In this document: in pieces, positions 35,636-44,955 of the stretch
Numbering within the stretch: position 1 is the stretch's first letter
Layout: each line of letters begins with the position of its first letter
Source: Pseudomonas subflava
Lineage (GTDB): Bacteria; Pseudomonadota; Gammaproteobacteria; Pseudomonadales; Pseudomonadaceae
Length of the DNA: 64,000 nucleotides
Direction: 5' to 3'
Assembly (NCBI RefSeq): GCF_023823685.1
Contig: NZ_JAMXBF010000011.1
Coordinates: 186,001 to 250,000 of the forward strand
Notes under the pieces: model-generated
Database searches by the model: none
What the model was told of the DNA's origin: nothing
Seen by the model: only the letters and a program-made list of their open reading frames with translations
Made by a program: the position numbers and the translations under genes

Positions 35636-35849
35636 AAAATCGGAGCTGAAGCGTCGCGAGCGATGGCCAGGCAAGGCGCAACGACCAGCGGGAGTAACAG
35701 CCAATGGCTGGCCCGAAGGGTGAGCGCCAGCGAATCAATCAGGCGAGGGCGCGGAGTTTACGGTGTGTAACTGCGCAGCCCGACCGGGCTGGCGATCCAG
35801 CCTGATTTCAACGCCGCATGGCCTAGCGCAGCAGCTTCAGACCGATTTT
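35636..35849. repeat. inverted-repeat-bounded intergenic element at the 3' end of dapD
   Basis: The outer arms are AAAATCGGAGCTGAAGC (35636-35652) and GCTTCAGACCGATTTT (35834-35849), the latter ending on the first base of the dapD stop triplet. The left half has GTCGCGAGCG, GCAAGGCG and GGCCCGAAGGG modules shared with the rlmA-dapE element. The right half has GCGGAGTTTACG, TGTAA and TTTCAACGCCGCATGGCC shared with the element after rlmA. It thus links the other two as one family. Confidence 0.75.
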
Positions 35850-36883
35850 CAGTTGTGGGCGTGCAGAGCCTCGTTGAGCTCGATGGCCGACTTGTTGGTC
35901 TTGCACTCCACTGCGCCGGTCTGCGAGTTGCGGCGGAACAGCAGGTCGGCCTGGCCGGCCAGATCGCGGCCCTTGACCACCTTGACCAGGTTGTTCTGGT
36001 CGTCCAGCACGGCGATCTTGGTGCCAGCGGTGACGTACAGGCCGGCTTCGACGATGTTGCGGTCGCCAAGCGGGATGCCGATGCCGGCATTGGCGCCGAT
36101 CAGGCAGCCCTCGCCCACGGAGATGACAATGTTGCCGCCGCCGGACAAGGTGCCCATGGTCGAGCAGCCGCCGCCCAGGTCCGAGCCTTTGCCGACGAAT
36201 ACGCCGGCGGAGACGCGGCCTTCGATCATGCCCGGGCCTTCGGTGCCGGCGTTGAAGTTGACGAAGCCCTCGTGCATCACGGTGGTGCCTTCGCCGATGT
36301 AGGCGCCCAGGCGCACGCGGGCGCTGTCGGCGATGCGCACGCCGGCCGGCACCACGTAGTCGGTCATTTTCGGGAACTTGTCCACCGAGAAGACTTCCAG
36401 CAGTTCACCCTTCAGGCGGGCTTCCAGCTGGCGCTCGGCCAGCTCGCCGAGGTCGACGGCACCCTGGCTGGTCCAGGCCAGGTTCGGCAGCAGCGGGAAG
36501 ATGCCGGTCAGGTTCAGGCCGTGGGGCTTGGCCAGGCGATGCGACAGCAGGTGCAGCTTGAGGTACGCCTCGGGGGTCGAGGTCAGCGCGGCGTCCTCGG
36601 CCAGCAGGGTGGCGACCAGCGGCTTGTGGCTCTCGGCCAGGCGGGTGAGCAGGGCGGCCTGGATGGCGTCCACGCCTTTCAGCAGGGTGGCCAGTTCACC
36701 GGCCTGGGTGGTGGTGAGGGTGATGGCCTGGTTGCCACCGGTGTAGCCGAGTTTCTCGACGATCGGCGCGACCAGTTCGGCGGCCGGGTTCAGCAGCGGC
36801 TGGGCGTAGAAGACTTCCAGCCAGGTGCCCTGGCGGTTCTGGGTGCCGACGCCGAAGGCCAGGCTGAACAGGGTGTGCGACAT
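35849..36883 (-). CDS. dapD: 2,3,4,5-tetrahydropyridine-2,6-dicarboxylate N-succinyltransferase
   Basis: DapD succinylates tetrahydrodipicolinate in the lysine/DAP pathway. The 344 residues correspond to the long pseudomonad/actinobacterial type. An N-terminal helical part ends near FPLLPNLAWTSQG. A left-handed beta helix follows (about 180-290: VRIADSARVRLGAYIGEGTT, FNAGTEGPGMIEGRVSAGVF and STMGTLSGGG with SVGEGCLIGANAGIG). The C-terminus, ECKTNKSAIELNEALH, closes the trimer. It is the second DAP gene of the region after dapE; dapC is 3 kb away. Its stop is in the arm of an inverted-repeat element. Confidence 0.97.
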   Translation of the reverse strand: MSHTLFSLAFGVGTQNRQGTWLEVFYAQPLLNPAAELVAPIVEKLGYTGGNQAITLTTTQAGELATLLKGVDAIQAALLTRLAESHKPLVATLLAEDAALTSTPEAYLKLHLLSHRLAKPHGLNLTGIFPLLPNLAWTSQGAVDLGELAERQLEARLKGELLEVFSVDKFPKMTDYVVPAGVRIADSARVRLGAYIGEGTTVMHEGFVNFNAGTEGPGMIEGRVSAGVFVGKGSDLGGGCSTMGTLSGGGNIVISVGEGCLIGANAGIGIPLGDRNIVEAGLYVTAGTKIAVLDDQNNLVKVVKGRDLAGQADLLFRRNSQTGAVECKTNKSAIELNEALHAHN

Positions 36884-37026
36884 GATGGGATTCCTTGTGA
36901 CAAAACGAGAACAGGAGTGGGGTCGGCGAGGCCGGCCCGGACGCTAACCGGTAGGTGGTGGCGCAGTTTACAACTGTCCGGTGACATTCCCGAGCCCCAA
37001 TCGCTGCCGCGTATGTCCGCGGCGCG

Positions 37027-37704
37027 CTAGGCGGCGTCGAGGAAGCGCACCGAGAGATAGTCCAGCGCCTCGCGCTGGGCCGGGTTGGGCGCGCCCTCAC
37101 GCTTGATCAGCCGGTTGGCCAGGCGCAGCAGGAGCTGGCGGGCGTCATGGCTCAGGCGCATGCCGAGGCGCATGACCCAGGCGCGGTAGGCCTGGGCGCC
37201 GGCGCCGCGCAAGGGTGCCAGGCGTGCGCTCAGCGCTTCGGCGCTGATGCGTTCGTCGCCGCTGAGGTGGCGGCAGGTCTCGGTGAGCGCGGCGTCGATC
37301 TGTTCCGCGGCGAGGTCGCCGCGTTCCAGCAGGTACAGCAGCACGCGCAGCACATCGTGCTGCTCGCCAACGAGGCGGTCGAGGGCGAAGGCCGGCGTGG
37401 CCGCGTAGAGCCCGTGCAGATGCCCGTAGACGTCTTCGACCGGCTCGCCCGAGGCCTCGTCGATGCAGCTGCGGATGCGGTCGATGCGAAATTCGCGCAG
37501 CGCATCGCGCAGGCGGCAGTGGGCGAGCAGCGTAGGGCCGAAGGCCAGGTCGGCGAACAGGCGGGTTTCCACCACCCGCTCCACCAGACCGCCGGCGCTG
37601 TCCTCGTAGCCGATGCGCAGCACGGCGACGGCCGGCATGCCGATCTCGCGCCAGACGTCGGGCATGTCGCCATGGCGGGTCGGGTCGTAATGAATGGCGG
37701 ACAT
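37027..37704 (-). CDS. WYL-like domain protein with TerB-like C-terminus
   Basis: The 225-residue protein begins with MSAIHYDPTRHGDMPD. Residues about 25-85 resemble a WYL domain: AVLRIGYEDSAGGLVERVVE followed by LLAHCRLRDALREFRIDRIR, matching the pattern of ligand-binding WYL modules. The C-terminal half (about 120-225) is helical, and LLRLANRLIKREGAPNPAQR recalls TerB-like domains. It has no helix-turn-helix, so it is not a classical WYL regulator. It is on the same strand as dapD but 143 bases upstream of it. The domain calls are by eye and need a profile search. Confidence 0.7.
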   Translation of the reverse strand: MSAIHYDPTRHGDMPDVWREIGMPAVAVLRIGYEDSAGGLVERVVETRLFADLAFGPTLLAHCRLRDALREFRIDRIRSCIDEASGEPVEDVYGHLHGLYAATPAFALDRLVGEQHDVLRVLLYLLERGDLAAEQIDAALTETCRHLSGDERISAEALSARLAPLRGAGAQAYRAWVMRLGMRLSHDARQLLLRLANRLIKREGAPNPAQREALDYLSVRFLDAA

Positions 37705-37790
37705 GGGGCGCTCCTTCTCGCGGATTGAACGGGAAGCAACGCTACCGGTTTGCCGCGCCGGGCCCATAGACCGAGATCAATGAAGCGCGA

Positions 37791-38138
37791 TCACTTCAGC
37801 GCGGCGGCGTACAGCTCGGGCTTGAAGCCGACCAGCGTGCGGTTGCCGAGGTCTAGCACCGGGCGTTTGATCATCGACGGCTGGGCCAGCATCAGCTCGA
37901 TGGCCTTGGCCTGGTCAAGATCGGCCTTCTGCGCGTCGTCCAGCTTGCGGAAGGTGGTGCCGGCACGGTTCAGCACGGTTTCCCATCCATGCTCGGCGCA
38001 CCATTTCTCCAGGTTCGCTCGGTCGATAGCAGAGGCTTTGTAATCGTGGAAGGCATAGCTCACGCCTTGCTCGTCGAGCCAGGAGCGGGCCTTCTTCATG
38101 GTGTCGCACGCCTTGATGCCATAAAGGGTAAACGTCAT
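37791..38138 (-). CDS. ArsC/Spx-family thioredoxin-fold protein (YffB-like)
   Basis: The 115-residue protein starts MTFTLYGIKACDTMKKARSW with Cys11 in the CDT motif of the ArsC/Spx/YffB family. It contains YAFHDYKASAIDRANLEKW, and MIKRPVLDLGNRTLVGFKPE at the end, which includes the conserved Arg of the family. True arsenate reductases have additional residues not evident here, so it is more likely a YffB-type protein with an unclear glutathione-linked role. The ATG at 38138 is chosen by family length over a longer upstream frame. In Pseudomonas it is commonly found next to dapD. Confidence 0.88.
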   Translation of the reverse strand: MTFTLYGIKACDTMKKARSWLDEQGVSYAFHDYKASAIDRANLEKWCAEHGWETVLNRAGTTFRKLDDAQKADLDQAKAIELMLAQPSMIKRPVLDLGNRTLVGFKPELYAAALK

Positions 38139-38355
38139 CGAATTCCTCGGAAAACCTTCGTGGATGTAGAGAGGGGACGGCGATTGTGCCACGGACAGGC
38201 CGTTCACCGTTGGTCGGGAGATGGTCAAGTTAATGGCGTCAAAAACGATACATGGGCTGCGACACTGTTCGTTACCGCTTCCTCGGAGGGTTGCGTCATC
38301 GTTTCATGCGTATAGGCGGGGCCTGGCTACGCATGGTTTCAAGTAGATACCTCTC

Positions 38356-39018
38356 ATGCTCGATCTCGACACCTGGAGCCTGACCCGGCCGGAAGCCACC
38401 CCCGTTCGTACCATCGAAGCCGCCCAAATCCAGTCCGGTTATCGCGACCAGTACTTCTACAACGATGGTGCCCGCATCACCTTCTGGGCCCCGGTCACCG
38501 GCACGCCTACTGGCAATAGCCAGTTCCCGCGCAGCGAACTGCGCGAGACCTACAAAGATGGCAAGGCGCGCAATTGGCTGTACCACGAAGGTACCCACAG
38601 CCTGCGCGCCACCCTGGCAGTAGTTCAGGTGCCGTCCAACGGCACCGTGGTGATCGGGCAGATGCACTCCAAGGACAACATTTCGCCCTACATCAAGCTG
38701 GTCTATCGCGAGCTCAACGGCGTCGGCTACATCAACGTGTCGCTGCGCCACAAACCGACCGACACTGCCAGCCCGACGGTGATGACCTACAAGGGCATGC
38801 CGTTGAATTACCCGTTCAGCTATTCGATCGATGTGTCGCGCAGTGGCGTGGTCAAGGTCAATGTCGCGGGCATGGTCTACCAGGGCCAGATTGACCCGAG
38901 TTGGAAAAACCACCACTTCTACTACAAGGCCGGCATGTACAACCTGGACAACGTCGGCACGGCGAATGAGGGCGGTCGCGTGTCCTTCGAGGCGCTGGGA
39001 GTCACCCACACCCCTTGA
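38356..39018 (+). CDS. polysaccharide lyase family 7 alginate lyase, no signal peptide
   Basis: The 220-residue protein is a single PL7 domain of the beta-jelly-roll alginate lyase family. The conserved blocks are RSELRE (59-64), QMH (102-104, usually QIH or QVH) and YYKAGMYN (189-196), each holding catalytic residues (Arg, Gln, His, Tyr). It starts directly with MLDLDTWSLTRP without a signal peptide, so it would stay in the cytoplasm unless exported by another route. A similar leaderless PL7 occurs near ndvB in P. aeruginosa (PA1167, from memory). The ribosome binding site is weak. A CCCACACC/GGTGTGGG stem overlaps its stop codon. Confidence 0.88.
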   Translation: MLDLDTWSLTRPEATPVRTIEAAQIQSGYRDQYFYNDGARITFWAPVTGTPTGNSQFPRSELRETYKDGKARNWLYHEGTHSLRATLAVVQVPSNGTVVIGQMHSKDNISPYIKLVYRELNGVGYINVSLRHKPTDTASPTVMTYKGMPLNYPFSYSIDVSRSGVVKVNVAGMVYQGQIDPSWKNHHFYYKAGMYNLDNVGTANEGGRVSFEALGVTHTP

Positions 39019-39033
39019 GGTGTGGGCTGAACG

Positions 39034-40230
39034 CTACTGGCCCTGAATGAAGCGGCGGATCCGCTGCGCCGCTTCGATGCATTCGGCCAGTGGCGCGACC
39101 AGGGCTAGGCGCACGCGGCCGGCGCCCGGGTTGTCGCCATTCACTTCGCGCGACAGGTAGGAGCCCGGCACCACGGTGACGTGCTCCTGGGCGAACAGCT
39201 CGCGAGTGAAGGCAGTGTCGTCGCCCGGGGTCTTGGCCCACAGGTAGAAGCTGCCGTCCGGGCGCTGCACGTCCAGCACCGGCTGCAGAATCTCCAGCAC
39301 GGCGTCGTACTTGGCGCGGTACTGGTCGCGGTTGGCGCGCACGTGGGCCTCGTCCTGCCAGGCGGCGACGCTGGCCAGCTGGGTCTGCACCGGCATGGCG
39401 CAGCCGTGGTAGGTGCGATACAGCAGGAAGGCCTTGAGGATGTCGGCGTCGCCGGCAACGAAGCCGGAGCGCAGGCCCGGCAGGTTGGAACGCTTGGACA
39501 GGCTGTGGAACACCACGCAGCGCTTGAAATCGCTGCGGCCCAGCTCGGCGCAGGCGCTCAGCAGGCCGGGCGGCGGATTCTCTTCATCGAAGTACAGCTC
39601 GCTGTAGCACTCGTCGGCGGCGATTACGAAGTCGTGCTCGTCGGCCAGGGCGATCAGCTTCTTCAATTCGGCGAGAGGAATCAGCGCGCCGGTGGGGTTG
39701 CCTGGCGAACAGAGGAAGAGGATCTGGCAGCGCTGCCAGACGTCGGCCGGCACGGCGTCGAAGTCCGGGTTAAAGCCGTTGTCTTCCAGGCACGGCAGGT
39801 AATGCGGCTCGGCGCCGGCGAGCAGGGCAGCGCCTTCGTAGATCTGGTAGAACGGGTTGGGGCTTACCACCAGGCCTTTGGCCTCACGGCGAACCACGGT
39901 CTGGGTGAAGGCGAACAGCGCCTCGCGGGTGCCGTTGACAGGCAGCACGTGGCGGGCGGCGTCCAGCCAGCCGGCCGGCACGCCGAAGCGGCGTTCGCAC
40001 CAGGCGGCGATGGCCTCGCGCAGCGCCGGGATGCCCAGAGTAGTCGGGTAGACCGCCAGCTGGTCGAGGTTGTCCGCCAGCGCCTTGGCGACGAAGGCCG
40101 GCGACTCGTGCTTGGGCTCGCCGATGGACAGGGCGATGGGGCGCTTGTCCGCCGGCGGGTTGGCACCGGCGAGCAGGGCGCGCAGTTTCTCGAAGGGGTA
40201 GGGCTGCAGCTGGGTCAGGGCGTGGTTCAT
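39034..40230 (-). CDS. dapC: succinyldiaminopimelate transaminase
   Basis: DapC moves the amino group from glutamate to N-succinyl-2-amino-6-ketopimelate, the step between DapD and DapE. The 398-residue fold-type I aminotransferase has ALSIGEPKHESP, SPGNPTGALIPL (Asn178) and AADECYSELYF (PLP-Asp206). The Schiff-base Lys246 is in SLSKRSNLPGLRSGF. With dapE (28.1 kb) and dapD (35.8 kb) it makes three consecutive pathway enzymes in one neighbourhood. It lies 18 bases downstream of glnD on the same strand and may be expressed with it. A general DapC/ArgD-like transaminase is the only alternative. Confidence 0.94.
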   Translation of the reverse strand: MNHALTQLQPYPFEKLRALLAGANPPADKRPIALSIGEPKHESPAFVAKALADNLDQLAVYPTTLGIPALREAIAAWCERRFGVPAGWLDAARHVLPVNGTREALFAFTQTVVRREAKGLVVSPNPFYQIYEGAALLAGAEPHYLPCLEDNGFNPDFDAVPADVWQRCQILFLCSPGNPTGALIPLAELKKLIALADEHDFVIAADECYSELYFDEENPPPGLLSACAELGRSDFKRCVVFHSLSKRSNLPGLRSGFVAGDADILKAFLLYRTYHGCAMPVQTQLASVAAWQDEAHVRANRDQYRAKYDAVLEILQPVLDVQRPDGSFYLWAKTPGDDTAFTRELFAQEHVTVVPGSYLSREVNGDNPGAGRVRLALVAPLAECIEAAQRIRRFIQGQ

Positions 40231-40248
40231 CGGTCTCTACTTGCGTGT

Positions 40249-42951
40249 TCAGATGCTCAGCGAGCTGGGCGTGGCGGTTTCGCCGCCGGATGGCAATAGC
40301 TGGCGGGTGATCTCGTCCTGCAGATGGGCGCAGAGTTCGGGGTCGGACAGCGGCTGGTTGTGGGCGTCGGTGACGAAGAACACGTCCTCCACCCGTTCGC
40401 CCAGGGTGGCGATCTTGGCGTTCTGCAGCGACAGGTCGAAGTCGAGGAAGATCTTGCCGAGCCGCGCTAGCAGGCCGGGGCGGTCCGGCGCGGTGATCTC
40501 CAGCACGGTGACCGGACGCTGGGCATCGTTGTGGATGGTCACCTGCGGGGCGAAGGCGAAGTGCTTGAGCTGGCGCGGCACGCGGCGCTGGATGATCGCC
40601 GGGTACTCGTCCGGATTGCGCAGGGCCTCGACCAGGCCGTCGCGGATTTCCTTGATGCGCGCCGGGTTGTCGCCGATGCGCCCGCCGTCGGTGTCCAGGA
40701 CGATGTAGGTGTCCAGGGTGAACAGGCTGGTGGAGGTAATTACCCGGGCGTCGTGGATGTTCAGGTTGAGCTGGTCCATGGCCGCCACGGTCACGGCGAA
40801 GAAGTCGTGCTGGTCCGGGGCGTAGATGAAGATCTGCGTGGCGCCCTCGAACTCGCGCTGGGCGGTTTCCTTGATCAGCACCAGCGGGTCCTTGCCGGCC
40901 GGGTGCTGGAGGATGGCCTCGGTGTGCCAGGCCACGTCGGCGGCGGTGTGGCGCAGGAAGTAGTCGTCGCCGAGCTGACTCCACAGCTGCTCGGCGTCGT
41001 CCTGGTCGGTGCCGTTGCGCACCAGGATGTCGATGGCCGAGGTCTGGGTCTGGCGGATCTGCTCTTCGCGATCCAGCGGGTTCTCCAGGCCGCGGCGCAG
41101 GGCGCGCTTGGTCTCGGTGTACAGCTGGCGCAGCAGGCTGGCGCGCCAGGAGTTCCACAGGCTGGGGTTGGTGGCGTTGATGTCCGCCACGGTCAGCACG
41201 TAGAGATAGTCGAGACGGGTCTGGTCGCCGACCAGCTGGGCGAAGTCGAAGATCACCTGCGGGTCGGAGAGGTCCTTGCGCTGAGCGGTGGTCGACATCA
41301 CCAGGTGGTTCTGTACCAGCCAGACGATCAGGCGGCTGTCCCAGTTCGGCAGCTGGTGGCGGGCGCAGAAGGCCTCGGCATCCACCGCACCGAGCTCGGA
41401 GTGGTCGCCACCGCGGCCCTTGCCGATGTCGTGGTAGAGGCCGGCGAGGTAGATCAGCTCGGGCTTGGGCAGCTTGTCGATGACCTTGCTGGCCAGCGGG
41501 AATTTCTCCGCCAGCTCGGGCCATTTCAGCTTGCGCAGGTGCTTGATCAGGTTGAGCGTGTGGGCGTCGACCGTATAGATGTGGAACAGGTCGTGCTGCA
41601 TCTGCCCGACGATGTGGCCGAACTCCGGCAGGTAGCGGCCGAGGATGCCGTAGCGGTTCATCCGCCGCAGGTTGCGGTGGATGCCCTGGGGCGACTTGAA
41701 CAGCTCGATGAACAGGCTGGTGTTGCGGATGTCCTTGCGGAACTCGTCGTCGATCAGGTGACGGCTGTCGCGCAGCAGGCGGATGGTGTCGGCGCGCACG
41801 CCCTTGATCTCGGGGCGCTGGGCCATCAGCACGAAGACTTCGAGGATGGCGAACGGTGTGCGCTTGAAGACGTTGGGGTGGACCACCTCGATATAGCCGT
41901 CACGGACCTGGAAGCGGCTGTTCAGCGGCTGCGCCGTCCCGCTCTCGCTCTCGCGCAGGAGCACGTCCTCGAAGTGCTGATTGATCAGCTCGGACAGCTC
42001 GGCGACGCCCATCACCACCCGGTAGTACTTCTGCATGAAGCGCTCGACGGCGAGCTTGCCATCGCCGTCCTCGAAGCCGAGCAGGGCGGCGATATTGCGC
42101 TGATGGTCGAACAGCAGGCGGTCCTCGGCGCGGCCGGCCAGCATGTGCAGCGCGTAACGCACCTTCCACAGGTATTCCTGGGCCGAGGCCAGCATGCTGT
42201 ACTCGCTGTCGACCAGAAAACCCTGTTGCACCAGCGAGTGCAGGTTGAGGCTGCCGAACTGGCGGCGGGCGACCCAGAGGATGGTCTGGATGTCGCGCAG
42301 GCCGCCGGGCGAGCCCTTCACATTGGGCTCCAGGTTGTACTCGGTGTCGTTGTACTTGGCGTGGCGTGCCTTGGCTTCCTTGCGCTTGGCCAGGAAGAAG
42401 TGCTTGCTCGGCCACATCTGCGCGCTCCTGGTGACCTCCTGCATGCGCTGGCGCAGGCGCTCGGGGCCGGCGATGGTGCGGCTCTCCATCAGGTTGGTGA
42501 CCACCGTCAGGTCGGCGCGCGCTTCTTCGGCGCATTCATCCACGCTGCGCACGCTCTGGCCGACTTCCAGGCCGATGTCCCAGAGCAGGGTGAGGAAGCC
42601 CTCGATGGGTTCGCGGAAGGTCTCGTGGTCGGCGCTGTCGAGGAGGATCAGCAGGTCGATGTCGGAGTAGGGGTGCAGCTCGCCGCGGCCATAGCCGCCA
42701 ACGGCCAGCAGGGCGATGTCGGCGTCTTCGCTCCAGGCGAAGCGCTTCCAGGCCTCCTGGAGAATCTGGTCGACGAACCAGGCGCGGTCTTCGACCAGGC
42801 GGCGGATGTCGCGGCCCTCGCGAAAGCGCGTATCCAGCACCTCGCGCGCCTGCTTGATGGCCTTCTTGAAGGCGGCGATGGGGCTGGACTTGAGTGCCAG
42901 TTCCGCCTGGAACTGGCCGCGGTCGAACAACTCCGGGTCCATCTGCGGCAT
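40249..42951 (-). CDS. glnD: bifunctional PII uridylyltransferase / uridylyl-removing enzyme
   Basis: GlnD senses glutamine and adds or removes UMP on the PII protein, controlling nitrogen metabolism. The 900-residue protein has the nucleotidyltransferase motif [18 protein letters not shown] (about residues 80-97), the HD domain with H507-D508 in [13 protein letters not shown], and two C-terminal ACT domains. The first ACT domain contains [20 protein letters not shown], the second [19 protein letters not shown]. The ATG at 42951 follows GAGGAAGG and gives the usual 900-residue length; a longer frame upstream would overlap map. dapC follows after 18 bases. Confidence 0.96.
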   Translation of the reverse strand: MPQMDPELFDRGQFQAELALKSSPIAAFKKAIKQAREVLDTRFREGRDIRRLVEDRAWFVDQILQEAWKRFAWSEDADIALLAVGGYGRGELHPYSDIDLLILLDSADHETFREPIEGFLTLLWDIGLEVGQSVRSVDECAEEARADLTVVTNLMESRTIAGPERLRQRMQEVTRSAQMWPSKHFFLAKRKEAKARHAKYNDTEYNLEPNVKGSPGGLRDIQTILWVARRQFGSLNLHSLVQQGFLVDSEYSMLASAQEYLWKVRYALHMLAGRAEDRLLFDHQRNIAALLGFEDGDGKLAVERFMQKYYRVVMGVAELSELINQHFEDVLLRESESGTAQPLNSRFQVRDGYIEVVHPNVFKRTPFAILEVFVLMAQRPEIKGVRADTIRLLRDSRHLIDDEFRKDIRNTSLFIELFKSPQGIHRNLRRMNRYGILGRYLPEFGHIVGQMQHDLFHIYTVDAHTLNLIKHLRKLKWPELAEKFPLASKVIDKLPKPELIYLAGLYHDIGKGRGGDHSELGAVDAEAFCARHQLPNWDSRLIVWLVQNHLVMSTTAQRKDLSDPQVIFDFAQLVGDQTRLDYLYVLTVADINATNPSLWNSWRASLLRQLYTETKRALRRGLENPLDREEQIRQTQTSAIDILVRNGTDQDDAEQLWSQLGDDYFLRHTAADVAWHTEAILQHPAGKDPLVLIKETAQREFEGATQIFIYAPDQHDFFAVTVAAMDQLNLNIHDARVITSTSLFTLDTYIVLDTDGGRIGDNPARIKEIRDGLVEALRNPDEYPAIIQRRVPRQLKHFAFAPQVTIHNDAQRPVTVLEITAPDRPGLLARLGKIFLDFDLSLQNAKIATLGERVEDVFFVTDAHNQPLSDPELCAHLQDEITRQLLPSGGETATPSSLSI

Positions 42952-43036
42952 CGCGCCTTCCTCATATATATGGGTGCGCGCTGCGCACCGTGCGCCAGGA
43001 AAACCGGTGCGGCAGGCGCGCCGCACGCGACAGCCG

Positions 43037-43837
43037 TCAGGCCGAGGTGCGCGGCAGGGTGTCGTCGCTGCGCAGGGTGAGGATCTCGTAGCCGCCTTCA
43101 GTGACCAGCACGGTGTGCTCCCACTGGGCGGAGAGCTTGCGATCCTTGGTGATGGCGGTCCAGCCATCGCCGAGCAGGCGGGTTTCCGGGCGGCCCTGGT
43201 TGATCATCGGCTCGATGGTGAAGGTCATGCCCTCCTTGAGCTCGACGCCGGTGCCGGCGCGGCCGTAGTGCAGCACCTGCGGCTCCTCGTGGAAGACCGC
43301 GCCGATGCCATGGCCGCAGTATTCGCGGACCACCGAGAAGCCGTTCTTCTCGGCGTGCTTCTGGATCACCTCGCCGATGTCGCCCAGGCGCGCGCCCGGC
43401 TTGACCAGCTGGATGCCCTTGTACATGCACTCCTGGGTGACCTGGGCCAGGCGCTGCGCCCATTCCGGCGCCTTGCCGACCATGAACATCTTGCTGGTGT
43501 CGCCGTGGTAGCCGTCCTTGATCACGGTGACGTCGATGTTGAGCACATCGCCATCCTTCAGCGGCTTGTCGTTGGGGATGCCGTGGCAGACCACGTGGTT
43601 GATCGAGGTGCAGATCGACTTGGGGAAGCCCGGGCGGCCGGGGGCGGCGCCGTAGTTGAGCGGAGCGGGGATGGCGTTCTGCACGTTGACGATGTGGTCG
43701 TGGCAGATGCGGTCCAGCTCTTCGGTGGTGACGCCGGGCCTGACGTGCTCGCCGATCATCTCCAGCACTTCGGCGGCCAGGCGGCCGGCCACGCGCATTT
43801 TTTCGATTTCGTCGGGAGTCTTGATGGTGACGGTCAT
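43037..43837 (-). CDS. map: methionine aminopeptidase, type I
   Basis: It removes the N-terminal Met from new proteins. The 266-residue enzyme has all five metal ligands: the two Asp in [20 protein letters not shown], His in [14 protein letters not shown], Glu in [10 protein letters not shown] and Glu in QWEHTVLV. The start [14 protein letters not shown] (43837) is preceded by GAGAGACC. It is divergent from rpsB, the same map/rpsB pairing as in other gammaproteobacteria. A short GC-rich, AT-dinucleotide-containing gap of 85 bases precedes glnD, without a clear terminator. Confidence 0.97.
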   Translation of the reverse strand: MTVTIKTPDEIEKMRVAGRLAAEVLEMIGEHVRPGVTTEELDRICHDHIVNVQNAIPAPLNYGAAPGRPGFPKSICTSINHVVCHGIPNDKPLKDGDVLNIDVTVIKDGYHGDTSKMFMVGKAPEWAQRLAQVTQECMYKGIQLVKPGARLGDIGEVIQKHAEKNGFSVVREYCGHGIGAVFHEEPQVLHYGRAGTGVELKEGMTFTIEPMINQGRPETRLLGDGWTAITKDRKLSAQWEHTVLVTEGGYEILTLRSDDTLPRTSA

Positions 43838-43956
43838 GCGGTCTCTCTCGGCGCCAGCGGCGCAAGGTGAATCAGATAAAGGCGGCGATTCTAACAAAGA
43901 ATGCCGACCGGCGGCGGCAAAGTCGGGTTCGGCTAGCCTGGCCCACCTTTGTGTGG

Positions 43957-44093
43957 TATAAAACGCGCCGCTTTACGGGCACTGAGCCTGCGAAGCACTA
44001 ACCCGCACACGTATCGACACGATTTCCTGGGTGCCCGCAAGGGTTGGAGATTGGGATGCGTGGAGGCCTAACCCGACTTATCAAGGAACTATC
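43957..44093 (+). promoter_or_regulatory. rpsB promoter -10 and ribosomal protein S2 leader
   Basis: TATAAA (43957-43962) is a likely -10; the -35 is poor. The following leader of about 125 bases folds into nested stems, for example GGGTTGG near 44040 against CCTAACCC near 44067-44074. It also contains GGGTGCCC and GCGTGGAGGCCTAACCC, which resemble the gammaproteobacterial rpsB leader bound by S2. It probably lets excess S2 repress rpsB-tsf. Confidence 0.65.
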
Positions 44094-44834
44094 ATGTCCC
44101 AAGTCAACATGCGCGATATGCTGAAGGCCGGTGTGCACTTCGGCCACCAGACCCGTTACTGGAACCCGAAAATGGGCAAGTTCATTTTCGGCGCGCGCAA
44201 CAAGATCCACATCATCAACCTCGAAAAAACCCTGCCGATGTTCAACGACGCCCTGTCGTTCGTCGAGAAGCTGGCTTCGGGTAAAAACAAGATTCTGTTC
44301 GTCGGCACCAAGCGTTCCGCTGGCAAGATCGTCGCCGAAGAAGCCGCACGTTGCGGTTCCCCGTACGTCGATCACCGCTGGCTCGGCGGCATGCTGACCA
44401 ACTTCAAGACCATCCGTGCTTCGATCAAGCGCCTGCGTGACCTGGAAACCCAGTCCCAGGACGGCACCTTCGCCAAGCTGACCAAGAAAGAAGCCCTGAT
44501 GCGCTCCCGTGATCTGGAAAAACTGGATCGCAGCCTGGGCGGCATCAAGGACATGGGCGGTCTGCCGGACGCTCTGTTCGTGATCGACGTCGACCACGAG
44601 CGCATCGCCATCACCGAAGCCAACAAGCTGGGCATTCCGGTCATCGGCGTTGTCGATACCAACAGCAGCCCGGAAGGCGTTGACTACATCATCCCGGGTA
44701 ACGACGACGCCATCCGCGCCATCCAGCTGTACATGGGTGCCATGGCCGACGCCGTGATCCGTGGTCGTGGCAACTCCGCTGGCGGCACCGACGAGTTCGT
44801 CGAGGAAGCTGCTTCCGAGGCCAGCGAAGGCTGA
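44094..44834 (+). CDS. rpsB: 30S ribosomal protein S2
   Basis: The 246-residue S2 matches the family length in Pseudomonas. It begins [20 protein letters not shown] and has [18 protein letters not shown]. It also has [16 protein letters not shown] and [19 protein letters not shown], all signatures of S2. Codons are strongly biased to those of highly expressed genes. The ATG at 44094 follows AAGGAACT. A hairpin with five T residues follows 26 bases after the stop and precedes tsf; it probably attenuates rather than fully stops transcription. Confidence 0.98.
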   Translation: MSQVNMRDMLKAGVHFGHQTRYWNPKMGKFIFGARNKIHIINLEKTLPMFNDALSFVEKLASGKNKILFVGTKRSAGKIVAEEAARCGSPYVDHRWLGGMLTNFKTIRASIKRLRDLETQSQDGTFAKLTKKEALMRSRDLEKLDRSLGGIKDMGGLPDALFVIDVDHERIAITEANKLGIPVIGVVDTNSSPEGVDYIIPGNDDAIRAIQLYMGAMADAVIRGRGNSAGGTDEFVEEAASEASEG

Positions 44835-44860
44835 TACGGGATCGAGCATCCCGTTGCGCG

Positions 44861-44885
44861 AGAAGGGGGCTAGGCCCCCTTTTTG
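44861..44885 (+). terminator. intergenic terminator/attenuator between rpsB and tsf
   Basis: AGGGGGC and GCCCCCT pair around TAG, followed by TTTTT. It lies between rpsB and tsf, and partial read-through would set a lower level of tsf, as described for E. coli. Confidence 0.8.
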
Positions 44886-44955
44886 CCACTTGCGAATTTT
44901 GTGCCCGGCGCGGCCGGGTTGAATGGTTGAACACCACTTCAAGAGGATTGTGAAC

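Noticed and set aside
39005..39026. CCCACACC/GGTGTGGG hairpin at the end of the PL7 gene
   Set aside because: The stem overlaps the stop codon but no T run follows on either strand, so I did not call a terminator.
40531..43080. An 849-codon open frame antisense to glnD
   Set aside because: Same GC artefact; glnD has all domain motifs on the other strand.
42952..43167. N-terminal extension of glnD
   Set aside because: It would overlap map, lacks family likeness, and a good ribosome binding site precedes the ATG at 42951.
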